DNA from: Polyangium spumosum
GTDB lineage: Bacteria > Myxococcota_A > Polyangia > Polyangiales > Polyangiaceae
Direction of reading: 5' to 3'
NCBI RefSeq assembly: GCF_009649845.1
Contig: NZ_WJIE01000014.1
Location: 159,063-223,062 of the forward strand
DNA: 64,000 nt
In this document: piece after piece, positions 55,685-64,000 of the stretch
Layout: each line of letters starts with the position of its first letter
Numbering within the stretch: the stretch's first letter is position 1
Program-made: the position numbers and the translations under genes
Notes under the pieces: model-generated
Databases searched by the model: none
Seen by the model: the letters and a program-made list of their open reading frames with translations, nothing else
Told to the model about the DNA's origin: nothing

Positions 55685-57568
55685 TCACTTGAACTTCACC
55701 GCGGCCGTCTTCGTCTCCCCCGCCTTCACGGTGACGGTCACGGTCTGCTTCCCTCTTTCGGGATGGACGAAGGTCACCGAGTGTGTCCCCGCCGGCACGG
55801 ACACGCCGACCCTGGGCGTGTTGCCGAGCGGCCGCCCGTCCAGCACCACCTTGGATACCGGGATCGAGTTGATGTTGAGCGTCCCGGTCCCCTGCGTTGC
55901 CTGGGCGTTTGCCATGCCAATCGTGGGTGCCGCGGTGGGTATGGGGCCCGGAGCGCGCGTGGGCTCTGCAGGCTCTACTGGCTCTGCAGGCTCCGACGCC
56001 GGGATCGTGCCGACGACCTCCGGCACCCGCTCAACGGGCGGCGTAGGGTTCGGTGACTCCGGCGCGACTGCCTCCAATGAAATGAGGACGGGGCTCTCTT
56101 CCCCTCGTACCACGCTCGCGGAAACGACTTTTTCGGCTTTCCCGGGAGCGGAGACTTTGACGATACGGTCTCCGGGTGCGAGGTCTCGAACGATACACGG
56201 CGTCGTCCCGCACCGCTCCATGCCATCCACAGAAATGGCGGCCTTGCTGTCGTCGCTGCCGGTGACCTCGATCCGGAGCCCCCCTTTCCTGGGAGAGAGC
56301 ACGAATACACCGAGGCCAAGGACCACGAAGAGCGCCAGGGCGCCGAGCGCGACGCCCAGCTTTTTCGAAGCGCGCCGCGAGGCCGGCGGGTTCGTCGCAG
56401 AAAGTCCGTGGGTCGTGGCGGCCGATTGAGGAATCGACGTCAGGGGGGGAGGCTGGAGGGGCGCCGTCTGCTCGGGCACGCCGTAGAGCCCCGGAGGAAG
56501 CACCGCCGTCTGCACGGGCAGCGGTGGCACCGACGGCGGTTTGGGATGAAGAGGCATCGTCGCGCGCATCGATTGCTGCTTCACGAGGCCGAGCAACGCC
56601 TGCGGACGAATCTGCTGCGTCTCTCCGTCGTCGTAACCGCTATCGAGCAGCTCGGCGAACTCCCGCACGGCCTCGTCGACGCTCGGCCAGCGCTCGGCCG
56701 CGTTTTTCCGCAGGCATCTCCCCAGCCATTCGTCGAAGCCACGCGGGAAGAGGTGCGCTTTGGCGCCCGCGCGAGCGACCGCGGACGGCGTCGGATGAAG
56801 GGCCACGCCCATCATGATGTCCGCGAGGCTCCCGCGCGCGCCACCCGTCCACAGATGCCCGGGCGGCGCGCCGAGCAGGAGCTCGTACGCGATGACGCCG
56901 AGGGCCCAGATATCGGTCTGGGGCGTGATTCCTTGCGCAATGGTGATCCCCATCTTCGCGGCCATGGGCCGCATGGCGGCGCCGAGCTGCTCGGGCGCGG
57001 CGTAGGCAGGGGATCCGACCTGCGTGGCGGTTCCTTGAATGCCCTCCTCGAGGACCTTGGCGATACCGAAATCGACGACCTTGAGCATCGGAGCTCTTCC
57101 GCGGTCGTACGTGAGAAACAAATTGCCGGGCTTGAGATCCCTGTGAACCACGCCCGCGGCGTGGGCTTGCCCGAGGGCATCGGCGAGATGGCGGAAGAGG
57201 ATCCGCATGAGGCCCGGCGGCACGGGCCCGCGGTGCTTGACGTATTTATCGAGCGTGTCGCCTTCGAGCAGCTCCATGGCGAGGAACGGCACGCCGCGCT
57301 GCGGGTCGATTCCGGCGTCGAACACGTTGACGATGTGCGGGTTTTCTCCGATACGCGCGCCGACCCTCGCCTCCTGGACGAACAGGTCGCGGATCTCGTC
57401 GCGCTCGATGAGCTGCGGGAGCACGAGCTTGAGCGCGCACGTTTTCCCGGTGCCGAGGTGCGTCGCACGATACACCTCGGCCATGTTGCCCTGCCCGAGC
57501 CTCGATTCGAGACGGTAGCGCCCAGCGATGACGTCGCCAGGGACCGCGGGTGCTCCCGTGGATGACAT
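55685..57568 (-). CDS. Hanks-type Ser/Thr kinase with PEGA domains
   Basis: The 627-residue protein starts at MSSTGAPAVPG. A complete kinase domain covers about 14-285: GQGNMAEVYRA, CALKLV, VVHRDLKPGNLFL, DFGIAKVLEE, PAYAAPEQ. A Pro-rich juxtamembrane region leads to one transmembrane helix (about 408-428, LGVALGALALFVVLGLGVFVL). Outside are two PEGA-like beta domains, the last being INSIPVSKVVLDGRPLGNTPRVGVSVPAGTHSV at the C-terminus. It should signal across the inner membrane from PEGA contacts with envelope sugars. No ribosome site is visible, so a leaderless start is possible. Confidence 0.95.
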   Translation of the reverse strand: MSSTGAPAVPGDVIAGRYRLESRLGQGNMAEVYRATHLGTGKTCALKLVLPQLIERDEIRDLFVQEARVGARIGENPHIVNVFDAGIDPQRGVPFLAMELLEGDTLDKYVKHRGPVPPGLMRILFRHLADALGQAHAAGVVHRDLKPGNLFLTYDRGRAPMLKVVDFGIAKVLEEGIQGTATQVGSPAYAAPEQLGAAMRPMAAKMGITIAQGITPQTDIWALGVIAYELLLGAPPGHLWTGGARGSLADIMMGVALHPTPSAVARAGAKAHLFPRGFDEWLGRCLRKNAAERWPSVDEAVREFAELLDSGYDDGETQQIRPQALLGLVKQQSMRATMPLHPKPPSVPPLPVQTAVLPPGLYGVPEQTAPLQPPPLTSIPQSAATTHGLSATNPPASRRASKKLGVALGALALFVVLGLGVFVLSPRKGGLRIEVTGSDDSKAAISVDGMERCGTTPCIVRDLAPGDRIVKVSAPGKAEKVVSASVVRGEESPVLISLEAVAPESPNPTPPVERVPEVVGTIPASEPAEPVEPAEPTRAPGPIPTAAPTIGMANAQATQGTGTLNINSIPVSKVVLDGRPLGNTPRVGVSVPAGTHSVTFVHPERGKQTVTVTVKAGETKTAAVKFK

Positions 57569-57861
57569 GAGGCGGGAGTGTACAGCAGGGAGTTTGGTGG
57601 GGGAAACAGGGATGCGTACTACGTTAGTGGGATTGACATGGATGCTGAGTTGGTGGGTGCCTTGGGATGGGCGCACGTGTGTGCAAATTGGTTACATGTT
57701 GACTTTTGTAAGGGACTCGTGGTGGGTGGTGGAGGATCCATGGTCGTGGCAGGGTGATGCAGCACTAACCGCACGAACTTGCTAGAGATTGTTGCAGTGC
57801 GTACGAGGATGTTTACGGGCAAACTCTGGGGTTGGTAGGGTGAACACGAGGTGTCGCGCGC
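57569..57861. other. Intergenic region between the PEGA kinase and the vgrG cluster
   Basis: These 293 bases are visibly less GC-rich than the genes around them and carry several TTGAC elements (57633, 57699) without a matching -10 box. I see no repeat, terminator or small gene that I can support. It must hold the promoter of the divergent vgrG cluster. Confidence 0.6.
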
Positions 57862-59946
57862 ATGCCGGTCCTGGAGTTGACGTTTGCCTGCGGAGAGAGC
57901 TCGCTGTTGGTGCGACGCTTTTCGGTGCACGAGTCGGTGTCGGGGTTGTTCACGGTCTCGGTGTGGGCGCGGTCCGAGAGCCCGAGCATCGACCTCGAGG
58001 CGATCATCGGGCAACCGGCGTCCTTGCGGGTCGTGAGCGGATGGCTCTTCGCGAAGCTCGGCGGCGCGCGGCTCTGGAGCGGCATCGTGAGCTCGATCGA
58101 GCAGGTGCAGGCGGTGCAGCCCGCGTCGGGCGCGAAGGAGCTGTCGACCTACTCGCTGCGCATCGTGCCCGACCTGTGGATGCTCACGCAGCGGCGAAAC
58201 TACCGCATCTTCCAGCACCTCTCGATCCCGGACATCATCGACGAGCTCCTCGGCGATTGGGGCATCGAGAAGGTCTGGGAGATCGATCGCGGCAAGTATC
58301 CGAAGCTCGAGTACAAGGCGCAGTACGGCGAGAGTGATTTCGCGTTCTTCAGCCGTTTGCTCGAAGAGGCCGGAATCGCCTTCACGTTCCCGGACGACGA
58401 CGCGAAAGGCTCGAAGCTGACGCTGTCCGACAAGCTCGAATCGAACACGCCGCGGCCTGGTGGCGCTCTGCCGTACGTGGACAACCCGAACCAGGAGGCC
58501 GAGAAGGAGTTCGTGTCGGGGATCCGTTTGTCCTACGGGGTTCGTCCCGGCGCGCACACGATTCGCGACTACGACTTTCGCAACCCGTCGTTCGAGCTCT
58601 TCGGCGAGGCGCCGAAGGCCGAGGGGCAGGAGGCGAAGTACGAGCAGTACCATTACGAGCCGGGGGCGTTCCTGGTCGAAGGTGGTAAGGGCGGAGGGAC
58701 GCCGGTCGCGGACGACAAGGGGGTCGCGCGGTACGCTCAAGGGTTCGGCAAGGGCCGCGCGACACGCCTTCTTGGCGGAACACGGGTGGACCGGCGCGTC
58801 GTGTCGTTCGACACGAACACGATCGATCTCTGGCCCGGGCAGGTGTTCTCGATCGACCGGCATCCGCACGCGGACATCACGGAGTCGACGAAGCTGCTCG
58901 TGACCGAATTTTCGGTCGAGGGCACGCCCGAGGGCGAGTGGAGCATGTCAGGACAAGCGGTCTTCACGGACGCGCCGTACAGGCCGCAGCAGCGTACGCC
59001 GAAGCCGCGCGTCGAGGGCGTGCAGAGCGCGCGGGTCGTGGGGCCGAAGGGCCAGGAGATCCACACGGACGAGTTTGGCCGGGTACGCGTGCAATTCCCC
59101 TGGGATCGCGAGGGAAAAAACGACGACAATAGCTCCTGCTGGATCCGGGTGAGCCAGGGCTGGGCGGGGACGGGTTACGGGATGATCGTGATCCCGCGGA
59201 TCGGGCAGGAGGTGATGGTGGGTTTCCTGGAGGGCGACCCGGACCAACCGATCATCGTGGGCCGCGTGTACAACGCGAAGCAGGCGGTGCCGTACAAGCT
59301 GCCGGAGCACAAGACGCGGAGCACGTGGAAGAGTGATTCGTCGCTCGGATCGGACGGGTTCAACGAGATCATGTTCGAGGATCTCAAGGGCCAGGAGCTC
59401 GTGTACGAGCAAGCGCAGAAGAACCGGCGGCGGCTGGTGAAGAATGACGAGACGATCACGATCGGGCACGACCGGCAGAAGCTCGTGAAGAATGACGAGT
59501 CCGAGAAGACGCTCGGTTTCTTGAAGGTATACGTCGGCAAGGACCAGGACATCGTCATCAAGCAGAACAAGCGGGAGCGGATCGAGGGGGATTCGCATCT
59601 GCGGGTGTACGGGAAGCGCAATCAGCGGATCGAGGGGAAACAATCGCTGACGGTGAAGGGGGATCGGCACGAGCTCGTCGGGAAGAACTATGCGATCGGG
59701 GTGAACGAGGAGATCCACGTCGCGGCGGGGACGGCGATCGTGATCGAGGCGGGGAAGGACCTGACGATCAAAGGGCCGGGGGGGTTCGTGCGGATTGATC
59801 AGAGCGGGGTGACGATCCGGGGGAAACAGGTGCGGATCAACAGCGGAGGGTCGCCGGGGAGTGGGAAGGGGAGCAGCACGGATGAGCCGGAAGAGGCGAT
59901 CGAGGCCGAGGTGGATGACGTCAGCAAGACGTTGATCGGGCAGTAG
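57862..59946 (+). CDS. vgrG: Type VI secretion spike protein VgrG 1
   Basis: The 694-residue protein has the VgrG layout: gp27-like base (LELTFACGE..VRRFSVHESVSGLFTV, IDELLGDWGIEKVWEID, YGESDFAFFSRLLEEAGIAFTF), gp5-like OB domain (about 395-480; FGRVRVQFPWDREGK, IPRIGQEVMVGFLEGDPDQPIIVGRVYNA) and a C-terminal beta-helix of repeats. It forms the trimeric tip of the T6SS tube and carries effectors. GAGGTG precedes the ATG. No toxin extension is present. PAAR follows eight bases later. Confidence 0.97.
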   Translation: MPVLELTFACGESSLLVRRFSVHESVSGLFTVSVWARSESPSIDLEAIIGQPASLRVVSGWLFAKLGGARLWSGIVSSIEQVQAVQPASGAKELSTYSLRIVPDLWMLTQRRNYRIFQHLSIPDIIDELLGDWGIEKVWEIDRGKYPKLEYKAQYGESDFAFFSRLLEEAGIAFTFPDDDAKGSKLTLSDKLESNTPRPGGALPYVDNPNQEAEKEFVSGIRLSYGVRPGAHTIRDYDFRNPSFELFGEAPKAEGQEAKYEQYHYEPGAFLVEGGKGGGTPVADDKGVARYAQGFGKGRATRLLGGTRVDRRVVSFDTNTIDLWPGQVFSIDRHPHADITESTKLLVTEFSVEGTPEGEWSMSGQAVFTDAPYRPQQRTPKPRVEGVQSARVVGPKGQEIHTDEFGRVRVQFPWDREGKNDDNSSCWIRVSQGWAGTGYGMIVIPRIGQEVMVGFLEGDPDQPIIVGRVYNAKQAVPYKLPEHKTRSTWKSDSSLGSDGFNEIMFEDLKGQELVYEQAQKNRRRLVKNDETITIGHDRQKLVKNDESEKTLGFLKVYVGKDQDIVIKQNKRERIEGDSHLRVYGKRNQRIEGKQSLTVKGDRHELVGKNYAIGVNEEIHVAAGTAIVIEAGKDLTIKGPGGFVRIDQSGVTIRGKQVRINSGGSPGSGKGSSTDEPEEAIEAEVDDVSKTLIGQ

Positions 59947-59954
59947 GAGGAGCG

Positions 59955-60317
59955 ATGCCGCCGGCTGCGAGGATTCTGGATCGACATACGTGCCCGCTGC
60001 ACCCACCGAACGTGATCGTGACGGGAGAGGAGACGGTCATCGTCGGGTACCAGTGGCAGGCCCGCGTGGGGGACATGGAGGCATGCGGCGCGTCCATTGT
60101 CATGGGTGAATCGACGGTGATCATCGGATATAAAGACGCGGCGCGGAGAGGGGACCCGACGAGTCACGGGGGGCGGATCGCTTCGGGGTGTCCGACGGTG
60201 TTGATCGGGTCGAATCCGCAGATGGATACCCTGCGCACAGACAAACCGTTCTGCGAAGAATGCGAGCAGAAGAAGAAGGAGCGCGAGGAGCGGCGGAAGA
60301 GGGGGCGGAAGTCGTGA
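59955..60317 (+). CDS. PAAR-domain spike tip protein
   Basis: The 120-residue protein is a PAAR-like tip: PAARILDRHTCPLHPP at the start, repeated short beta hairpins with GGRIASGCPTVLIGS near the end and metal-ligand-like His/Cys residues (HTC, GACG, SHGG, GCP). A basic tail (KKKEREERRKRGRKS) follows the domain, possibly a contact for an effector. AGGAGG lies five bases before the ATG. Its stop overlaps the GTG start of the FHA-DUF4123 gene. Confidence 0.9.
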   Translation: MPPAARILDRHTCPLHPPNVIVTGEETVIVGYQWQARVGDMEACGASIVMGESTVIIGYKDAARRGDPTSHGGRIASGCPTVLIGSNPQMDTLRTDKPFCEECEQKKKEREERRKRGRKS

Positions 60318-61201
60318 CGGCGCCGCGGCTCATCGTGGAGGTTCGGTGGGGGAAACTCGCGGGCACGAAGATCGTGCTGAAGTCGGGGCAAACGGTGCGC
60401 GTGGGGCGGATGGCGGGCGCGGATTTCGTGGTCGAGCACGATGGGGAGATTTCGCGGCTCCATTTCGAAATCGAATGGGACGGGACGCGCGCTGTCGTGA
60501 GGGATCTCGGTAGCATCAAGGGGACGATGCTCGGGGGAAAAGCGATCGAGGGGGAGGAGGAGATCCCGCACGGAGGGTGGATTCAGGCGGGAGAGACGGA
60601 TTTCATGGTGTACGTCGAGGGGAGGACGCCGGCGCCGGAGGACGAGATCGACGAGGAGGACCGGGAGGCGGCGCGGGAGGAGCGGAAGCGGCGGGAGGCG
60701 GCGGAGAAGGCGCTCGAGGAGCTGCGGGGGGTGGCGGGGCGGGAGAAGCTTTATGCGGTGGTGGATGCGGCGCGGGAGGATCGGATTCTCGAATTGCTGA
60801 GGGAGCACGTGGAGCCGCATCGGTCGCTGTATGACGGGGTCGAGGGGGAGACGCTGGAGGAGGTCGCGCCGTATCTGGTGGGGCCGATGCGGGAAGATTC
60901 GGGGCTGCTCGACAAGCTCGTCCTGGAGGGATGGGGGAAGCGGTGGGGGATCTGGTGCACGAGTGAGGAGCGGTTCGTCGAGGTGCGTCGGCATTGGCGG
61001 CGATTTTTGATGGTGGAGCTCGAGGAGACGGGGGAGCGGGTCTATTTTCGATTCTATGATCCGGGGGTGATGCGGGTGTTCTGGGATTCGTGTGAGGAGG
61101 GGCAGCGGGCGGAGCTGTTCGGGCGGGCTCGCTCCTGGTTCTTCGAGCAGGAGGACGGGGACATCGAACAGCTGAGGAGCGCGGTCGATGGCCATCCTTG
61201 A
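60314..61201 (+). CDS. FHA domain fused to DUF4123 T6SS adaptor
   Basis: The 295-residue protein starts with GTG at 60314 (GTGA overlap with the PAAR gene). An FHA domain fills about 5-100 (VRVGRMAGADFVV, SRLHFEI, DLGSIKGTMLGG; the usual Asn of SxNG is Lys). A helical linker rich in Glu/Arg (EEDREAAREERKRREAAEK) leads to a DUF4123 domain (about 140-290, KLYAVVDAAREDRILELL, WGIWCTSEERFVEVRRHWRRFL, FRFYDPGVMRVFWD). DUF4123 proteins load effectors onto VgrG. Fusion to a phosphopeptide-binding FHA suggests control by Ser/Thr kinases (inference). Its end overlaps the second vgrG by 14 bases. Confidence 0.92.
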   Translation: MTAPRLIVEVRWGKLAGTKIVLKSGQTVRVGRMAGADFVVEHDGEISRLHFEIEWDGTRAVVRDLGSIKGTMLGGKAIEGEEEIPHGGWIQAGETDFMVYVEGRTPAPEDEIDEEDREAAREERKRREAAEKALEELRGVAGREKLYAVVDAAREDRILELLREHVEPHRSLYDGVEGETLEEVAPYLVGPMREDSGLLDKLVLEGWGKRWGIWCTSEERFVEVRRHWRRFLMVELEETGERVYFRFYDPGVMRVFWDSCEEGQRAELFGRARSWFFEQEDGDIEQLRSAVDGHP

Positions 61202-63740
61202 GTTGTCCCTGGCCTCCGGCGAGCTTTCGGTGCGGCGCTTCGTCGTGCGGGAGGCCGTCTCGTCGTTGTTCTCCGTCTCGCTCTGGGGTCGCTCTCCGGA
61301 TCCGAGCTTCGACCTCGGCGCGATTCTGGATCAGCCCGCCACTTTTCGATCGGTCCCGGGGTATGTGCACGTCGCGGGGCTAGGCAATCGCACCTGGAAG
61401 GGCATCGTCGTCGATGCCGAGCAGGTCCACGCGCTCCAGCCTGCGGTCGGCCAGAAGGGGTTGTCCACGTATCACGTGCGGATCGTGCCTGAGCTCTTCC
61501 GACTCGGGCAGCGGCGGGGGAACCGTATCTTCCAGCACGTCTCCATCCCAGACATCATCGACGAGCTCCTCGGCGAATGGTCGATCGAGAAAGTGTGGAA
61601 GATCGACCGGGCAAAGTATCCGAAGCTCGAATACAAGGTCCAGTACGGGGAGAGCGATTACCACTTCTTCAGCCGGCTTCTGGAGGAGGCGGGGATTGCG
61701 TTCACGTTCCCGGAGGATCAGGGCGGCAAACTGACGTTCAACGATCGGCTGGAGGCGAATCCCGTCCGGTCGGGTCCGCCGATCCGGTATGTGGATCATC
61801 CGGGGCAGTCCGCCGAGCAGGAGTACGTGACGGCCGTACGGTTTGCGCGTGACGTGCGGCCTGGCGCGTACACGATGCGCGACCATGAGTTCCGAAACCC
61901 GGATTTCGCGCTCTTCGGGGAGGCGCCGCGTGCGGGTGGGTTCGAGGATCGAAACGAGCAGTACCATTTCGATCAGGGTGGGTTTCTCGTCGAGACGGGC
62001 AAGGGCGGCGGTACGCCGGTGGCTGACGACAAGGGAATCGCGCGGCACGACCAGAAGTATGGCAAGGAGCTCGCGGAGCGGTCGCTGCACGGGGAGCGTG
62101 CCGGGGTGCGGGGCGCGTCGTTCGAGGCGAACACGTTCGACCTCGCGCCGGGCGTGATCTTCTCGATGGATCGGCATCCCCACGCCGAGCTCTCGGTGGA
62201 TCGCAAGCTGCTCGTGCTGGAGACGACGTTCGAGGGCACGACGGAGGGCGAGTGGACGCTGTCGGGGCACTCAGTGTTCGCCGATGTGCCGTATCGCCCG
62301 CCGCGCAGGACGGCGAAGCCGATCGTGCATGGTTTGCAGAGCGCGACGGTCGTGGGGCCGAAGGGGCAGGAGATCCACACGGACGAGTTTGGCCGGGTGA
62401 GGGTGCAATTCCCCTGGGATCGGGAGGGGAAGAAGGACGACGATAGCTCGTGCTGGATCCGCGTGAATCAGGGCTGGGGCGGCATGGGGTATGGGATGGT
62501 CGTGCTGCCGCGGATCGGGCAGGAGGTCTTGGTCGGGTTCGCCGAGGGGGACCCAGATCTGCCGTTCGTGATGGGGCGCGTATACAATGCGGTGCAGCAG
62601 GTGCCGTATCGGCTTCCGGAGCACAAGACGCGGAGCACGTGGAAGAGTGATTCGTCGCTCGGGTCGGGCGGGTTCAACGAGATCATGTTCGAAGATCTCG
62701 CAAAGAAGGAGCTCGTCTGGCAGCAGGCGGAGAAGGATCGGACGCGGCTGGTCAAGAACGACGAGTTTGCGACGGTGGGGCACGACCGGCAGAAGCTCGT
62801 GAAGAGGAACGAGCAGGAGCATACGGACGGGTTTCGGAAGCGGTGGGTGGGGAAGGACGCGGACGGGGTCACGAAGAAGAAGAAGCGGGAGCGGGTCGAC
62901 GTCGATGTGAACCTCGAGGTGAAGGGGGACCGAGGGGAGCAGATCGACGGGAAGCAATCGCTGACGGTGGTGGATGAGCGGCAGGAGAAGGTGGAGGGGG
63001 CGTATGCGCTGCGGGTGGGGAAGGAGGCGCATTACCTCGCGGGGGAGGAGTACGTCGGCGAGGCGGGGGAGGCGTTCACGCTGAGGGGGCCCGGGGGGTT
63101 TTTGCGTTTCGATGGGAATGGGGTGACGATTCAGGGGACGAAGGTGAAGATCAATGTCTCGGGGAGGCCGGGGAAGGGGAAGGGGAGTAAGCCGGGGGAG
63201 CCGGAGGAGCCGAAGTTGGCGTTGCTGCCAGTGATCTCGGACCTGCGGTGGGAGAAGCCGAAGGTGCGGGTGGGTAAGCCGGTGAAGGCGATCTTCACGG
63301 TGGCGAACTTCGCGGGGAACGAGACGGCAACGGTGACGGTGTTCGAGTGTGATGCGGATGGGGGCCGGAAGGCGGTGGATCAGGTCAAGGTTCCGGTGGG
63401 GAAGACGGATGGGGATGTCGAGGTGGAGTGGGTCCGCAAGCCGGAGCAGGCGGAGGGGGATCTGATCGAGGATGCGGCGGAGGGGGATGTGGGGCCGCTG
63501 GAGTATCGGTTCGAGGTGGAGACCGAGAAGGTACGATCCGACGAGCGATCCGGAGCGTTGTGGCTTACGAATACAGTCATCATAAGTATTCTCGGTCCGG
63601 ACGGCGAGCTGATCGAGGCCGGAGCGAAAGTCGTGCTCTTGGCAGGAGACAACAGCAGATACGAAGCCAGGGTCGAGAACCGCGAGGCGAGATTCGATGA
63701 TGTTCTCGTAGGGAGCGTCCGTGTCCTTCTGAGCGAATGA
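61188..63740 (+). CDS. vgrG: Type VI secretion spike protein VgrG 2 with C-terminal extension
   Basis: The 850-residue protein repeats the VgrG layout of the first copy (SIPDIIDELLGEWSIEKVW, FGRVRVQFPWDREGKK, FNEIMFEDL) but adds about 170 residues after the beta-helix. A Gly/Lys/Pro hinge (GRPGKGKGSKPGEPEEP) joins an Ig-like domain (VRVGKPVKAIFTVANFAG..TVTVFECDADGG) and a final small beta domain (NTVIISILGPDGELIEAGAKVVLLAGDN). The extension may be a cargo-binding platform rather than a toxin, since no catalytic motif is seen. The last 200 bases are noticeably less GC-rich. Its start lies inside the DUF4123 gene. Confidence 0.95.
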   Translation: MAILELSLASGELSVRRFVVREAVSSLFSVSLWGRSPDPSFDLGAILDQPATFRSVPGYVHVAGLGNRTWKGIVVDAEQVHALQPAVGQKGLSTYHVRIVPELFRLGQRRGNRIFQHVSIPDIIDELLGEWSIEKVWKIDRAKYPKLEYKVQYGESDYHFFSRLLEEAGIAFTFPEDQGGKLTFNDRLEANPVRSGPPIRYVDHPGQSAEQEYVTAVRFARDVRPGAYTMRDHEFRNPDFALFGEAPRAGGFEDRNEQYHFDQGGFLVETGKGGGTPVADDKGIARHDQKYGKELAERSLHGERAGVRGASFEANTFDLAPGVIFSMDRHPHAELSVDRKLLVLETTFEGTTEGEWTLSGHSVFADVPYRPPRRTAKPIVHGLQSATVVGPKGQEIHTDEFGRVRVQFPWDREGKKDDDSSCWIRVNQGWGGMGYGMVVLPRIGQEVLVGFAEGDPDLPFVMGRVYNAVQQVPYRLPEHKTRSTWKSDSSLGSGGFNEIMFEDLAKKELVWQQAEKDRTRLVKNDEFATVGHDRQKLVKRNEQEHTDGFRKRWVGKDADGVTKKKKRERVDVDVNLEVKGDRGEQIDGKQSLTVVDERQEKVEGAYALRVGKEAHYLAGEEYVGEAGEAFTLRGPGGFLRFDGNGVTIQGTKVKINVSGRPGKGKGSKPGEPEEPKLALLPVISDLRWEKPKVRVGKPVKAIFTVANFAGNETATVTVFECDADGGRKAVDQVKVPVGKTDGDVEVEWVRKPEQAEGDLIEDAAEGDVGPLEYRFEVETEKVRSDERSGALWLTNTVIISILGPDGELIEAGAKVVLLAGDNSRYEARVENREARFDDVLVGSVRVLLSE

Positions 63741-63761
63741 ACATCAGCGTGCCGGAACATC

Positions 63762-63896
63762 ATGACGGATACTTTCATCAACGACCCCAATGAGGTCAAC
63801 AGACTGCTCACCCTTTTCGACCCCGATTCGCTGGAACTCACCACGACAGCGATCACCAACAGTGGAATCATAACCCTCTGTGCCAACATCCGATGA
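63762..63896 (+). pseudogene. Short ORF after VgrG 2, possibly a broken effector or immunity gene
   Basis: A 44-residue frame (MTDTFINDPNEVNRLLTLF...) opens 21 bases after VgrG 2. A second 18-residue frame starting with an ATGA overlap at 63737 reads MNISVPEHHDGYFHQ and stops as the first begins; a single frameshift would join them. The region is AT-richer than its surroundings. Both readings suggest a degraded or frameshifted small gene just where effector/immunity genes are usually found. The remaining bases to the window end (63897-64000) show nothing. Confidence 0.3.
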
Positions 63897-64000
63897 GACA
63901 GCGCTCCTCCCGAAATTAGTGTAGAGAAGAGGGCGGAGACTGGACCTGACCCGCGTGCCCAAACCTTCCCATCTTCGATCCATCGATTCTACCTCCGCCC

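Noticed and set aside
57740..57770. Sigma-54 type -24/-12 promoter before the vgrG cluster
   Set aside because: TGGCA and TGCA boxes are present but the GG-to-GC distance is one base too short for a sigma-54 promoter.
63744..63983. 79-codon minus-strand frame at the window end
   Set aside because: No ribosome site, no recognisable motif, and it runs against the direction of the vgrG cluster.

Overview
The window is very GC-rich, coding-dense chromosomal DNA. It is most likely from a large-genome myxobacterium of the Polyangiales (Sorangium/Polyangium-like). The signs are eukaryote-like Ser/Thr kinases with PEGA or AAA/GAF/STAS tails, a PP2C phosphatase fused to a cyclic-nucleotide domain, a DUF4423 regulator, the Myxococcus cysteine repeat CGDG..DDGN..GDGC, and about nineteen predicted lipoproteins, many with Gly/Ser-rich linkers (GGSGGAGG, SSSSSG) right after the lipid-bearing Cys. 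No tRNA, rRNA, CRISPR array or complete insertion sequence was seen. The genus is inference.

Layout. 0-3.2 kb: a cut-off secreted-protein gene, an outer-membrane-type protein and a PP2C-cNMP phosphatase (minus strand). 3.2-3.7 kb: a 41-bp tandem palindromic repeat between divergent genes. 3.7-7.6 kb: an APH-type kinase and a GH57-type glycosidase fused to a second kinase-like domain with a degenerate catalytic loop. 7.6-14.4 kb: a translationally coupled pair of large GHKL (HSP90-like) ATPases, one canonical and one apparently degenerate. 14.4-23.9 kb: secreted proteins on the minus strand (Cys-rich lipoprotein, SpoIIAA-like protein, subtilase, and an operon of adhesin-like lipoprotein, VWA lipoprotein and small lipoprotein). 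24.2-33.7 kb: mixed housekeeping and surface genes (MFS transporter, lipase-type hydrolase, DUF4423 regulator, metallophosphatase, ferredoxin-cyclase fusion, smpB).

33.8-45.1 kb is a redox and cell-surface region. It has a c-type cytochrome-like pair, DUF2271 and DUF3570 proteins, an Asp/Glu-rich lipoprotein, a multicopper oxidase and, divergently, a coupled operon of two RCC1-repeat lipoproteins and a di-heme oxidoreductase. The region between the two divergent units carries two mirrored Fur-box-like sites, so I infer an iron-regulated redox module. 45.1-52.3 kb: a 1692-residue kinase/AAA/GAF/STAS signalling protein, an NTF2-like protein and a Ser/Gly repeat lipoprotein with an unstable-looking AGC repeat. 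52.4-55.5 kb: an ArsR-SRPBCC-UvrA-like operon with a promoter/operator that predicts a leaderless mRNA. 55.7-57.6 kb: a PEGA Ser/Thr kinase. 57.9-63.7 kb: a type VI secretion spike cluster, VgrG - PAAR - FHA/DUF4123 - VgrG with C-terminal extension, ending in a short, apparently broken ORF at the window edge.

Names rest on motif recognition in the translated sequence; no database search was run. Starts were chosen from Shine-Dalgarno spacing, signal peptides and start/stop overlaps.
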